Positions 50,107-63,441 of a DNA stretch of 64,000 bases are shown here, one piece after another (the stretch's first letter is position 1; each line of letters starts with the position of its first letter). The stretch lies in the NCBI RefSeq assembly GCF_000943555.1, contig NZ_JTDV01000017.1, positions 1 through 64,000 on the forward strand, given 5' to 3'. Under the pieces are notes generated by a model. That model did no database searches. It saw nothing but the letters and a program-made list of their open reading frames with translations, and was not told the DNA's origin. The position numbers were made by a program, and so were the translations under genes. The DNA is from Neotamlana nanhaiensis (GTDB lineage Bacteria; Bacteroidota; Bacteroidia; Flavobacteriales; Flavobacteriaceae).

Positions 50107-52335
50107 TTAGTTCTGAATGATTTCTAACACCTTGCCATTAACCAATTGGTCATGAGTAACGAAATAACTGTTATGCGTTTTTCCATTTAATTTGATGGTT
50201 TTTATGGCGTTGTTGTTATTCTTTTTACGGGTTATTGTAATGTTTTTGCTGTTGTAATATTCCGGATTTAGAGAAATAGTTACCTCATCAAATACTGGTG
50301 TCGTAATTGTGTAAACGGGTTCGCCTGGTGTAATTGGGTAAAACCCCATCATGGAATAGACTAACCATGCGCTCATGGTACCTGTGTCGTCATTTCCTGG
50401 TAAACCTGCTGGTTGATTGGTAAAGTATTTATGAATTAATTGATCGACTAATTTTTGAGTACGGTGTTCTTCACCTTTGATGTAGTTGAATAAATACGGA
50501 TAATGAATATCTGGCTCGTTAGCCATATCAAATTGATTAATATCGAATACCTTTTGAAGCTGATTTACAAATGGCTTTTTGCCGCCCATTAATTTTATAA
50601 GTCCTTTTACATCATGTTGCACCATAAAAGCATATTGCCAAGCATTACCTTCAATAAAGCCAACGTTTTCTTCAAAATTAGCACCCGAATTTGGATCGAA
50701 AGGTTCGTAAAAACTGCCATCGGCATTTCTTGGATGTAATAGTTTAAGGTTTTTATCGTAGAGTTTACGGTAAGAAATCGAACGTTTTTTAAATCGGTTG
50801 TAATCATCTTTTTTACCTAAAGCATCCGCTAAAAGTGAAATAGAATAGTCTGCGGCATTGTATTCTTGAGTGGTTGAAACTGGTCCTTTTTCGTTGGTCG
50901 TTACGTAGCCTTTTTCAATATAATTTTTAATGCCATTTCGTAACGGATTATCTTCTAAAGCATCAGCGCTTTTTAACATGGCTTCGTAAGCTTTGTTAAC
51001 ATCGAAATCTTGAATACCTTTTAAATAAGTATCAGTAATTACAATACTTGCAGGATCGCCAACCATTGTGAAAGTTTCGGTAGAGTTGAGTTCCCATTTT
51101 GGTAACCAGCCATTTTCATCGTACATATCGAGCATGCTTTTAATCATATTCGATTGTTGTTTTGGGTACACCAAACTCATCAGTTGATGTAAATTTCTGT
51201 ACGTATCCCATAACGAAAAGGTTGTGTAACGTGTGCCATCGGTTTTACCAATGTTATTGGTTTTTATCTCTGGATATTCACCGTTAAAGTCGTTTAAAGT
51301 ATTGGGGTGAATAAGCGTGTGATATAACGCTGTGTAAAATATGGTTTTGTCGTCTTCGGTGCCGCCTTCCACTAAAATTCTCGACAATTGCTCGTTCCAG
51401 GCGTTGTAAGTTTCTTGGTAAACCTCGTTAAAAGTTTTGTTTTGAGTTTCTTTTTCAAGGTTTTCGCGAGCGTTTTCAATGCTAACGTACGATACGCCAA
51501 TTTTAACTTCAACAGTTTCGGGTTGTTTAAAATTGTATGAGAAGTAAGTACCGATACTATCACCAACAACCATTTTTTTAGTGCCTTCCATCAGGCGGGT
51601 TTTTCCGTTGTAGGTCATCCATTGGGCTTCAACACCTTCGTAGGTTTCTGGTTTTTTCCACACGCCAAAGCTATCGGCAGGTTTCGAAAATTTTGCCACA
51701 AAATATACTGGATAAGCATCTTCTGGACTATTATAACAAAATGTGCCTACGCTACGCATACCCTCAATTTCTGTTGACGACACCACTTTTACCATGGCGC
51801 CTTCTTCGTTTGTTAAACCTAAACCAAGATTTAAAAGCACATTGGCTTGTCCTTTAGGGAACGTAAACTTACTTACACCAACTCGCGTTGATGCCGTAAA
51901 TTCAGCTTTAACATCATATTTATCGATGGTAGAACTGTAATATGCGGTTTTTGCTTCTTCGTTAGAGTAGGTTGAACCGTATTTTAAATGATTGGTTTCT
52001 ACCTCACCAGTTGTGGGCATGAGTAAAAGTACGCCAAGTTCTGGGCAACCCACACCACTCATGTTTACATGAGAAAAACCAGTTAAAAAGGTGTTTTCGT
52101 GAACATAAGGGTTGGATAACCATTGACTATCTTTTTCGAGTTTATTTTGTGAACCTGCAACGTTAAACGGACTAATACTCGCCATACCACGTGGCGCAAT
52201 TGGGCCCGGGTAAGTTGCGCCGTAATTTGATGTTCCTATAAACGGATTAACGTAATCGGCGGGTTGTTGCGCTGTAATTGAGAGGCTGATAAAACCTATC
52301 AATATAGCAACGATATATGTTTTGTTTACACTCAT
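50107..52335 (-). CDS. GH92 alpha-mannosidase
   Basis: 742 residues; signal peptide (cleaved after SITAQ). Two-domain GH92 layout: an N-terminal beta-sandwich (VNPFIGTSNYGATYPGPIAPRGMASISPFN...) and a catalytic (alpha/alpha) barrel with FSLWDTYRNLHQLMSLVYP and the C-terminal GNDDTGTMSAWLVYSMMGFYPITPG motif that places the catalytic base. Family members are exo-acting, calcium-dependent alpha-mannosidases that trim N-glycan antennae. Acts in the periplasm. It starts 7 bp downstream of the cutC stop. Confidence 0.96.
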   Translation of the reverse strand: MSVNKTYIVAILIGFISLSITAQQPADYVNPFIGTSNYGATYPGPIAPRGMASISPFNVAGSQNKLEKDSQWLSNPYVHENTFLTGFSHVNMSGVGCPELGVLLLMPTTGEVETNHLKYGSTYSNEEAKTAYYSSTIDKYDVKAEFTASTRVGVSKFTFPKGQANVLLNLGLGLTNEEGAMVKVVSSTEIEGMRSVGTFCYNSPEDAYPVYFVAKFSKPADSFGVWKKPETYEGVEAQWMTYNGKTRLMEGTKKMVVGDSIGTYFSYNFKQPETVEVKIGVSYVSIENARENLEKETQNKTFNEVYQETYNAWNEQLSRILVEGGTEDDKTIFYTALYHTLIHPNTLNDFNGEYPEIKTNNIGKTDGTRYTTFSLWDTYRNLHQLMSLVYPKQQSNMIKSMLDMYDENGWLPKWELNSTETFTMVGDPASIVITDTYLKGIQDFDVNKAYEAMLKSADALEDNPLRNGIKNYIEKGYVTTNEKGPVSTTQEYNAADYSISLLADALGKKDDYNRFKKRSISYRKLYDKNLKLLHPRNADGSFYEPFDPNSGANFEENVGFIEGNAWQYAFMVQHDVKGLIKLMGGKKPFVNQLQKVFDINQFDMANEPDIHYPYLFNYIKGEEHRTQKLVDQLIHKYFTNQPAGLPGNDDTGTMSAWLVYSMMGFYPITPGEPVYTITTPVFDEVTISLNPEYYNSKNITITRKKNNNNAIKTIKLNGKTHNSYFVTHDQLVNGKVLEIIQN

Positions 52336-52342
52336 TTTTATG

Positions 52343-53095
52343 CTAAAATGTTACGGTGTTTAGTTTGTCAATAATCGATTTAATGATTTTAGTGCTGGCT
52401 ATTTGTCGGTCGTTGGCATCATCATCTTGCTTACGCCCAACATTTAAAGTTTTAGAAAATTCCATATGGCTTTTAATGGTTGTTTTACCACTAAAATGAA
52501 ACTCGTTACAGTTGGTAATGTTTGCGAGCTCTGTTATGTTTTCTGGATTAATACCGCTACCTGGCATGATTGTAATTTTTCCATTTGCTTGCGCTTTTAA
52601 TGCTTTAATGGTGTTAGCGCCTTGTAATGCTGTGGCTTCTTGCCCTGAAGTAAGCAATCGCGAAACGCCTATTTCAATTAAATCATCTAAGGCTTCAAAA
52701 GGATCTTTGGCGCTATCAAAAGCGCGGTGAAAAGTTACCGAAAGCGGGTGAGCCAGTTCTAAAAGTTCTTGAGTTCTAACTTTGTCAATATGTCCATCTT
52801 TAGTTAAAATACCAAAAACAACCGCATTGGCACCCAATTGCTTTGCGGCTACAATGTCCCTTTTCATGACTTCAAATTCTACATGCGAATACAAAAAATC
52901 GCCACCACGAGGTCTTATCATCACATGAATATCTATATCTAGCAGTTCTCTTAAAACAGCCAACATACCGTAACTTGGTGTGGTGCCGCCTTCAATTAAA
53001 TTATCGCATAATTCAATACGGTTTGCACCCGCCTTTTGGGCGTTTAAAGCTGAATCTACAGCATCTACAACAACTTCAGTTATATATTTATTCAT
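52343..53095 (-). CDS. cutC: CutC-family protein
   Basis: 250 residues from the ATG at 53095 (MNKYITEVVVDAVDSALNAQKAGANRIELCDNL). TIM barrel of the CutC family: GGTTPSYGMLAVLRE, IHVMIRPRGGDFLYS, GANAVVFGILTKDGHID, VTFHRAFD, RLLTSGQEATALQG and IMPGSGINPEN. No signal peptide, so cytosolic. The name comes from a copper-tolerance annotation. Its place here, in a tight run of exported glycosidases between GH92 and GH29, suggests a sugar-related role instead; this is inference. Confidence 0.93.
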   Translation of the reverse strand: MNKYITEVVVDAVDSALNAQKAGANRIELCDNLIEGGTTPSYGMLAVLRELLDIDIHVMIRPRGGDFLYSHVEFEVMKRDIVAAKQLGANAVVFGILTKDGHIDKVRTQELLELAHPLSVTFHRAFDSAKDPFEALDDLIEIGVSRLLTSGQEATALQGANTIKALKAQANGKITIMPGSGINPENITELANITNCNEFHFSGKTTIKSHMEFSKTLNVGRKQDDDANDRQIASTKIIKSIIDKLNTVTF

Positions 53096-53149
53096 GGTTT
53101 TTAAGTTAAACAATGGTGTTTTGAAGTCAAGAAAACAGACTACTTTATA

Positions 53150-54631
53150 TTATTGAATTTTATTGATTTTAAGCGTCCAAGCTTCTTTACAAGGTAAATT
53201 GTTTCTTAAGCTTTCTGGAATGGTTACTTTAAAACCTTCATCTAATTTCTCCCATTTTAAGCGTGTTTTAGAACCTAACATGGTAATTTTTGCACCTCTT
53301 TTTGGGTTGATTGATTTTATAACAATTTCTGACGGTATTTTAGTTTCACCTTCTTTAGCTAGATAAAATAAAAACACATTTTCGTCCTTATTTTGGGTCA
53401 TACAAATGTTGTTTTCTTTAAAAGGCGCAATAGGTTTTGTGTTGTAAATGGCAGAACCGTTTACATCTAACCAATCGCCGTAAGCTTCTAATAAATCGTA
53501 AGCACCTTCTTGCCATTCGCCTTCAGGACTAGGCGCTACGTTTAATAGTAAGTTTCCGCCTTTTGCGACAACATCAACAAGCATATGAATACCTTCTCTT
53601 CCAGTTAAATATTTAGCATCTGGAGTGTACGACCATCCGCCGCCAGAAGTAATACAAGATTCCCATGGGTAAGGCAATGTTTTTTCAGGAACGCGGTTTT
53701 CCGGCGTTAAATAGTTTTGGTTTTTGCTGTGTACCGCTCTATCAACCACAATTAAACCTGGTTGTTTTTCACGCGCTTTTACAACAAGTTCGTCCATTTT
53801 AACATCTTGATCAACCACACGGTGTTTTATAAAACCGTTACCCGATTTGTTTTCGGCAAATTTAGCTTCGTAATCTTTTTTAATGGTTTCTGGAGCTAGT
53901 TTTTGCACCCAACCGCCATCAAGCCATAAAATATCTACGCTACCATAATCGGTTAACAATTCTAAAATTTGGTTATGCGTAAAATCTACGTAACTCTGCC
54001 ATTTTTCAGGATAAGCCAGCGGGTCGTAGTTTACGTTTCTGTCTAATGCAGGGAAGTAAGGATCCCAGTAACTTTTATTGTTCCAATCTGGTTTAGAAAA
54101 GTAAGCACCAATCCATAAATCTTCATCTCTAAAAGCGCTAAATACCTCTTTAGCAATGTTTGCTTTTGGGTTGCTGCTAAACGCACATTCAGGATCGGTT
54201 ACTTTGTAATCGCTGTATTGCGTATCGAACATGTTAAAACCATCGTGGTGTTTTGTGGTAAAAACCATGTATTTCATACCCGCATCTTTAGCGGCTTTTG
54301 CCCATTTTGTTGGGTCGAATTTAATAGGATTAAACGTCTTTTTTAAAGCCTCGTAATCTTTTACATATTGATTGTAGTTAGATGGATCGCTACCTTTTGT
54401 GCGCTCACACCAACCGTAATCTTCAGGACATAACGACCAAGACTCTACAATACCCCATTGGCTATACGTGCCCCAGTGCATTAAAAGTCCGAATTTAAGG
54501 TCTTGCCATTCATCTAATTTTTCAAGTACTAATGGATCGGTTTCAGGAATATAGCGCTCATCTTCATAAATGGCCTGCGAAAATAGTTTTGCAGAAAATA
54601 TTAATACTACTAATGCTAGTCTTTTCTTCAT
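53150..54631 (-). CDS. GH29 alpha-L-fucosidase
   Basis: 493 residues; signal peptide (about 1-19, cleaved near FSQA). GH29 barrel: KFGLLMHWGTYSQWGIVESW, TTKHHDGFNMFDTQ (substrate-binding His128/His129), nucleophile Asp238 in DILWLDGGW, then GGGWSYTPDAKYLTGREGIHMLVDVVAKGGNLLLNVAPSPEG. A C-terminal beta domain follows. Releases alpha-linked fucose from glycans in the periplasm, feeding a permease such as the FucP homologue. Sits between the GH20 gene (26-bp gap) and cutC. Confidence 0.96.
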   Translation of the reverse strand: MKKRLALVVLIFSAKLFSQAIYEDERYIPETDPLVLEKLDEWQDLKFGLLMHWGTYSQWGIVESWSLCPEDYGWCERTKGSDPSNYNQYVKDYEALKKTFNPIKFDPTKWAKAAKDAGMKYMVFTTKHHDGFNMFDTQYSDYKVTDPECAFSSNPKANIAKEVFSAFRDEDLWIGAYFSKPDWNNKSYWDPYFPALDRNVNYDPLAYPEKWQSYVDFTHNQILELLTDYGSVDILWLDGGWVQKLAPETIKKDYEAKFAENKSGNGFIKHRVVDQDVKMDELVVKAREKQPGLIVVDRAVHSKNQNYLTPENRVPEKTLPYPWESCITSGGGWSYTPDAKYLTGREGIHMLVDVVAKGGNLLLNVAPSPEGEWQEGAYDLLEAYGDWLDVNGSAIYNTKPIAPFKENNICMTQNKDENVFLFYLAKEGETKIPSEIVIKSINPKRGAKITMLGSKTRLKWEKLDEGFKVTIPESLRNNLPCKEAWTLKINKIQ

Positions 54632-54657
54632 AGGGTTTTTAATTTATATCGTTTTAT

Positions 54658-56979
54658 TTATTCTACTATAATTTCATCAACAAAAACAAAAGTATTGTTG
54701 CCTTTAAAACCAGCATCATGCGGTTTTGCAATCACTTTTATGAATTTTACTTCGGATTTATTGAAGGTTATTTTTAAATCTTTTAAGAGTGCGCCAGTAC
54801 TTTTTGATAAGGTACTTTTTACTTCGCCCACTTTTTCGAACGTTTTACCATCGGAAGAAAGCAATACTTCAACCATTTCTGGGAAATAAATACCAGCACC
54901 TTGGTTTTCTAATAAACCAACGCTAACCGATTCAATTTCGGTGATATTATCAAGTGTAATTGTAGCTTCCATAGGGTTGCCAATCCACGCTTGCCATTGT
55001 CCGTCATGAAAGTTTTTAGAACCACGAATGGAATTCACTAATCCTTGAATACCGTCAGCTTGATAGTTATCGTGATAAGGATGAGCAAAACTGATTTTAC
55101 TACCAGACGCTTTATGAAACTTAATCGTATCAACATAGGTTTTGCCAACAGGTTTATTGTCTTTAAATAACGATGCTTTTACAATAGTAGTTTCGTTTAT
55201 GGTAAGCGTATCGGTGTATTTTGTAGCATTGTTTTCTATGGAATCATCATTGAAAACATATCGAATATCCGGATTAGGAAACTCATTTTTCAAGGCTAAT
55301 TTTACACTGTTATTCTCGATATCCGCTTTCGCTGAAGCCGTTACCAAATAAGCACTTTTTGCATAGTTAATACCAGCATAATCGTAACGCTTAAACTGAG
55401 TGAATAAACGTTTAGAGAAATCTTCCCAATTTCTTTGGTCTTGTGGCGACCAAAGGACTTCACTTAAAGCGGCAAGTCTAGGGAACATCATGTATTCTGA
55501 AGCATCATCGCTTGCAATAAATTCTGCCCATAAATTTGCCTGAGCACCTAAAATATGTTGCGCTTGATCTTCGGTAAATTCCTCTGGAACCGGATTAAAT
55601 TCATACACTTTATTTAATGGTAAATAGGCGTTAAAAGCTGTTGGTTCCTCATTTTGTGGGCCTTGATAAAAGTTGAAATAGCAATAGGCTTCGGGCGTCA
55701 TAATTACATCGTGCCCTTGTTTAGCAGCTTCAATACCACCTTTTGTTCCGCGCCAGCTCATTACTGTTGCTTTTGGCGAAAGGCCGCCTTCTAAAATTTC
55801 ATCCCAACCAATTAATTTTTTGCCTTTAGAGTTGATGAATTTTTCCATGCGTTTTACAAAATAGCTTTGCAGTTCTTCAACGCTTTCAAGTCCTTCGGTT
55901 TTTATACGCTTTTGACAATGTGGGCAAACCTCCCAATTGGTTTTTGTGGCTTCATCGCCACCAATGTGAATGTACTCCGATGGAAAAATAGCCATCACTT
56001 CTAGCAATACATCTTCTAAAAATTCAAACGTACTGTCTTTACCAGCGCAATAAATATCGGTAATTGGCCAAACGCCACCAGAAGGTACACCAATAGGTTT
56101 TTCAAAACACGATAATTCTGGGTAAGCAGCAATGGCAGAACTCACGTGTGCGGGCATTTCAATTTCTGGAATAACCTCTATATTTTTTTCTTCGGCATAC
56201 GCTACAATTTCTCGTAAATCGGCTTGGGTTAAAAAGCCACCGTAAGTGCCTTTTTCGTCAGGACTGTTGGTAGTTCTGGCGTTCCAAGCAGCATCTTCTT
56301 GGTTTACACGCCATGCGCCAACTTCGGTAAGTTTTGGATGCTTTTTAATTTCTATACGCCAACCTTGGTCGTCTACCAAATGCAGATGTAGCACATTCAT
56401 TTTATGTTTTACAAGACGGTCAATGGTTTGTTTTATGTACGATTTCTCGAAAAAGTGACGCGATAAATCCAACATCAAACCGCGGTGTTTAAAACGAGGT
56501 TCATCGGTTATGCTTACTGCTGGAATGATCCATTCGATGTTAGTAACCACTTCAGTACTTTCAATCTCGGTTGGTAAAAGTTGCAATAGCGTTTCAAGGC
56601 CGTAAATAAAGCCTGCATCGCTGCTTGCCGAAATGTTAACATTCGTATTGTTAGCGTTTAAAGTGTAAGCTTCAGCAGCTAAAGAATCGTCTGTTTTTAA
56701 AGCTATAAAATTATTACTTGGCGCTTCGTTTACAATAGACAAACTAATACCTGTGGCGGTTTTAAATTGATTTATAAAGGAGTTGCAAATCGTTTTTTGC
56801 GCTTCAGTTGAAACTACAAATACCGTATTGTCGTTAAACTCGAAACTACCTTTATTCAGTTGTAAAGCTTTCGGTTTTGGTATGATGTTTATATCCGCTT
56901 CGGTAAACACTTTGTCTTCTTTACAAGCAAAGCATAAGGCGATTAGTAAACAGCTAATAATATATTTTAAACGATTCAT
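54658..56979 (-). CDS. GH20 beta-N-acetylhexosaminidase lipoprotein
   Basis: 773 residues from the ATG at 56979, which lies 2 nt after the GH2 stop and opens a proper lipoprotein signal (LLIALCFACKED). A longer frame to 57066 overlaps the GH2 gene and is rejected. The GH20 N-domain is followed by the catalytic barrel with RGLMLDLSRHFF, HLHLVDDQGWRIEI, the polarising/acid pair Asp342-Glu343 (HIGGDEATKTNW) and VMSWRGTKGG. C-terminal residues (about 620-773) form a discoidin/F5-8-like binding domain (ATITLDNITEIESVSVGLL...FIKVIAKP). Removes terminal GlcNAc or GalNAc. Confidence 0.95.
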   Translation of the reverse strand: MNRLKYIISCLLIALCFACKEDKVFTEADINIIPKPKALQLNKGSFEFNDNTVFVVSTEAQKTICNSFINQFKTATGISLSIVNEAPSNNFIALKTDDSLAAEAYTLNANNTNVNISASSDAGFIYGLETLLQLLPTEIESTEVVTNIEWIIPAVSITDEPRFKHRGLMLDLSRHFFEKSYIKQTIDRLVKHKMNVLHLHLVDDQGWRIEIKKHPKLTEVGAWRVNQEDAAWNARTTNSPDEKGTYGGFLTQADLREIVAYAEEKNIEVIPEIEMPAHVSSAIAAYPELSCFEKPIGVPSGGVWPITDIYCAGKDSTFEFLEDVLLEVMAIFPSEYIHIGGDEATKTNWEVCPHCQKRIKTEGLESVEELQSYFVKRMEKFINSKGKKLIGWDEILEGGLSPKATVMSWRGTKGGIEAAKQGHDVIMTPEAYCYFNFYQGPQNEEPTAFNAYLPLNKVYEFNPVPEEFTEDQAQHILGAQANLWAEFIASDDASEYMMFPRLAALSEVLWSPQDQRNWEDFSKRLFTQFKRYDYAGINYAKSAYLVTASAKADIENNSVKLALKNEFPNPDIRYVFNDDSIENNATKYTDTLTINETTIVKASLFKDNKPVGKTYVDTIKFHKASGSKISFAHPYHDNYQADGIQGLVNSIRGSKNFHDGQWQAWIGNPMEATITLDNITEIESVSVGLLENQGAGIYFPEMVEVLLSSDGKTFEKVGEVKSTLSKSTGALLKDLKITFNKSEVKFIKVIAKPHDAGFKGNNTFVFVDEIIVE

Positions 56980-56981
56980 TG

Positions 56982-61155
<4,174 letters not shown>

Positions 61156-61183
61156 TGTTTGTGGTTTTAGTTATTTGTATTTG

Positions 61184-62287
61184 TTATTGTAAGCTTGCTT
61201 TTGTGGCTTTAATGGTTGCTAAATCTTCATCGGTTAAAGCAGGTCCGTCGAAAAACGAAACACCTTTAGCGCCGTTGGCTTTAGCAAGTTTTATAGCTTC
61301 AATTAAATCGTCTTGCGATTGGTTTAATCCAGGAATATAAATGCCCGTGTTAATTTTAGCAGACTTACTTTGTAAATCTTGCACGCCTTGTTTTGTGGCA
61401 TAACCAATCCAATCGATTTCTTCGTTGTAAAAGTTATGATAAATCATTGGATAAAGCTCATCAATATGCCATTTATCCCAACGTTGGCGAACCATGTGAT
61501 CTGCCATTTCAGGATACGGAAATACCGCAGCAGTTAATATTTTATCGTTTTTATGAACGATTTCATAGGCATCGTTAACCACTTCTCGAATAGCGTTTAA
61601 ACGGAAGTTTTTCCATTCCATATCAATGGCCGTATTATTGCTTTCAAGTGGGTTTTTATGATGAATAGCTTCAAACTTGTTAATGCAAGCATCGCAGTAG
61701 CAAAAATCGTATTCTGGCATTTCGGTATCTTGAACCAAATTGTATTTTGGCAGCAATCCGATAGGTAAGAAAATATCAGGAAAACGAATGTAGTCTAGAT
61801 GCACACTTTCTATCCCCTCAACTTTGGCTAAACCTTCAACCAAAGCTAAAACATGATTTCTTGATTCTTCACGAGTTGGGCACAACCACTGGTAGTAATC
61901 AACATAAGGTCTGGTATCGAAACACGATTCACCGTTTTTGCTCACTTGGTACCATTCTGGGTGTTGTAAAGCAATCGAGTCACCAGGACGATTCATAGCC
62001 ATGATCCACGCATGAACTTTTAAGCCTGCTTTAGTCGCCATAGGCACTAAACGTTCAAGAAGTTTTGGGTTGGTATTGGTGTTAATTAAAACTTCGTCGA
62101 TTCCGCCGTTTTTATAGCGGTTAAATTCAGTAACATATTCGGCATCGCTTCGTTTTGCATCGGCAGTTATCCATACGCCATATTCAAAAGGTTGTGTTTC
62201 TGTAGCTGTTGTTGGAGTTTCTTTTTTTGGTGTTTGACACGCTACAAAAAGCAGTAAAATGGCAAGTATGTATAACGGTTTTTGCAT
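61184..62287 (-). CDS. GHL10/DUF187-like glycosyl-hydrolase-fold lipoprotein
   Basis: 367 residues; lipobox LFVAC (about residue 16). TIM barrel of the family-10-like hydrolases: EYGVWITADAKRSDAEYVTEFNRYKNGGIDEVLINTN, AGLKVHAWIMAMNRPGD, WLCPTREESRNHVLALVEGLAK and the catalytic-region GIESVHLDYIRFPD. A CxCxxC cluster (FCYCDACINKF) could bind a metal or form disulfides, then TAAVFPYPEMADHMVRQRWDKWHIDELYPMIYHNFY. Substrate unknown. Co-directional with the glycosylasparaginase and GH18 genes with 28- and 14-bp gaps, so it probably acts on the same glycan. Confidence 0.85.
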   Translation of the reverse strand: MQKPLYILAILLLFVACQTPKKETPTTATETQPFEYGVWITADAKRSDAEYVTEFNRYKNGGIDEVLINTNTNPKLLERLVPMATKAGLKVHAWIMAMNRPGDSIALQHPEWYQVSKNGESCFDTRPYVDYYQWLCPTREESRNHVLALVEGLAKVEGIESVHLDYIRFPDIFLPIGLLPKYNLVQDTEMPEYDFCYCDACINKFEAIHHKNPLESNNTAIDMEWKNFRLNAIREVVNDAYEIVHKNDKILTAAVFPYPEMADHMVRQRWDKWHIDELYPMIYHNFYNEEIDWIGYATKQGVQDLQSKSAKINTGIYIPGLNQSQDDLIEAIKLAKANGAKGVSFFDGPALTDEDLATIKATKASLQ

Positions 62288-62301
62288 AATTTATAAGGTT
62301 T

Positions 62302-63429
62302 TTAACGGATGCTGTTGTATAAAGTGTTTAATAATTCTTTGTTGTCGTCTAAACTATATTCCCAGAACATAGCGCCACCAAGGCCTTTTTCTTTTATGAA
62401 ATCGGATTTTAATTTGATTTCTTTTGGAGTTTCCCATGAAATGAAAATGCTGTCTTGCGCATTCCATAAATAGGAAGCTTTAGCAGAATCGTCGTAAAAT
62501 TCCTGAAATTTATCCGACTTAAGTTCTTCCTTAATTTTCCATGTAGCCACAATACTGTTGGTGGTTTTCGAGGTTTGGTATAAGCCGTTGTTCTCAGGCG
62601 TTACATGTTCCCATCTGCGGCCGTAAAACGGAATGCCCATAATTAATTTTTCGGCAGGAACACCCGCTTTTAAATGACGTTCTACAGCTTCTAAACCGCT
62701 GTTACCATTAAATTTTTCGTGAGTTGAAGGATATAAATTCCCATGATGACCGGTTTGGTTAAACCAACCGTTGTAAAAATCGTAACACATAATATTTATA
62801 AAATCTAAATATTGATGCGCGGTTCCTAAATCGGTATTGTCAATATATGCTTGATTTGCTCCAGTTGCGATGGTGAGTAAGTAATGCGTGTTTGTTTTTG
62901 CGCTTTCAAGCTCTAACTGTTTGCGTAATTCGGCTAAAAGTAAGGTGAAGTTTTCTTTGTCTTTTGGGCTAAAAATGTTGTCTTCACCGCGTTGACCAGG
63001 GAATTCCCAATCTACATCAATCCCATCAAAACCATGATATTGCATTAATGCGACCGCACTTTTTGCGAATTTTACACGAGAATCGTTGTAAGCCGCTATA
63101 GTTGAAAACTGATCGGACCATACCCAACCACCAATAGAAAACATGACTTTTAAGTCTGGGTTTTGTTTTTTTAAGGCAATTGTATGCGCAATTTTCAGGC
63201 TATCTGTAGGCAATTCAAAATTAACATTGCCATCAATAATATTCGCGAAAGCGTAATTGATATGCGTGAGTTTTGACGCATCAATATCCGACGGGTCGAA
63301 ATCTTCGTAACCAGCCACGTAACCAATTATTTTTAAATCTGCCTGCGGTTGCTTTTTATTTTGCTTTTTTTCTGAAGAATTACAAAAAAAAATAAGACAA
63401 GAAATTAAGAGAATATAAATTGATTTCAT
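62302..63429 (-). CDS. GH18 glycoside hydrolase lipoprotein (endo-beta-N-acetylglucosaminidase or chitinase)
   Basis: 375 residues; lipobox IFFC (about residue 16). The GH18 barrel is shown by THINYAFANI, DLKVMFSIGGW and the catalytic D135-G-I-D-V-D-W-E142 (Glu142 as acid), then YDFYNGWFNQTGHHGNLYPS and the terminal AMFWEYSLDD. GH18 comprises chitinases and ENGases that cut the GlcNAc-GlcNAc core of N-glycans. The chitinase-like strand order with a short insertion domain is compatible with either; the neighbouring GH92, GH20 and glycosylasparaginase favour an N-glycan role. Confidence 0.93.
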   Translation of the reverse strand: MKSIYILLISCLIFFCNSSEKKQNKKQPQADLKIIGYVAGYEDFDPSDIDASKLTHINYAFANIIDGNVNFELPTDSLKIAHTIALKKQNPDLKVMFSIGGWVWSDQFSTIAAYNDSRVKFAKSAVALMQYHGFDGIDVDWEFPGQRGEDNIFSPKDKENFTLLLAELRKQLELESAKTNTHYLLTIATGANQAYIDNTDLGTAHQYLDFINIMCYDFYNGWFNQTGHHGNLYPSTHEKFNGNSGLEAVERHLKAGVPAEKLIMGIPFYGRRWEHVTPENNGLYQTSKTTNSIVATWKIKEELKSDKFQEFYDDSAKASYLWNAQDSIFISWETPKEIKLKSDFIKEKGLGGAMFWEYSLDDNKELLNTLYNSIR

Positions 63430-63441
63430 GAGGTTGTTGTT

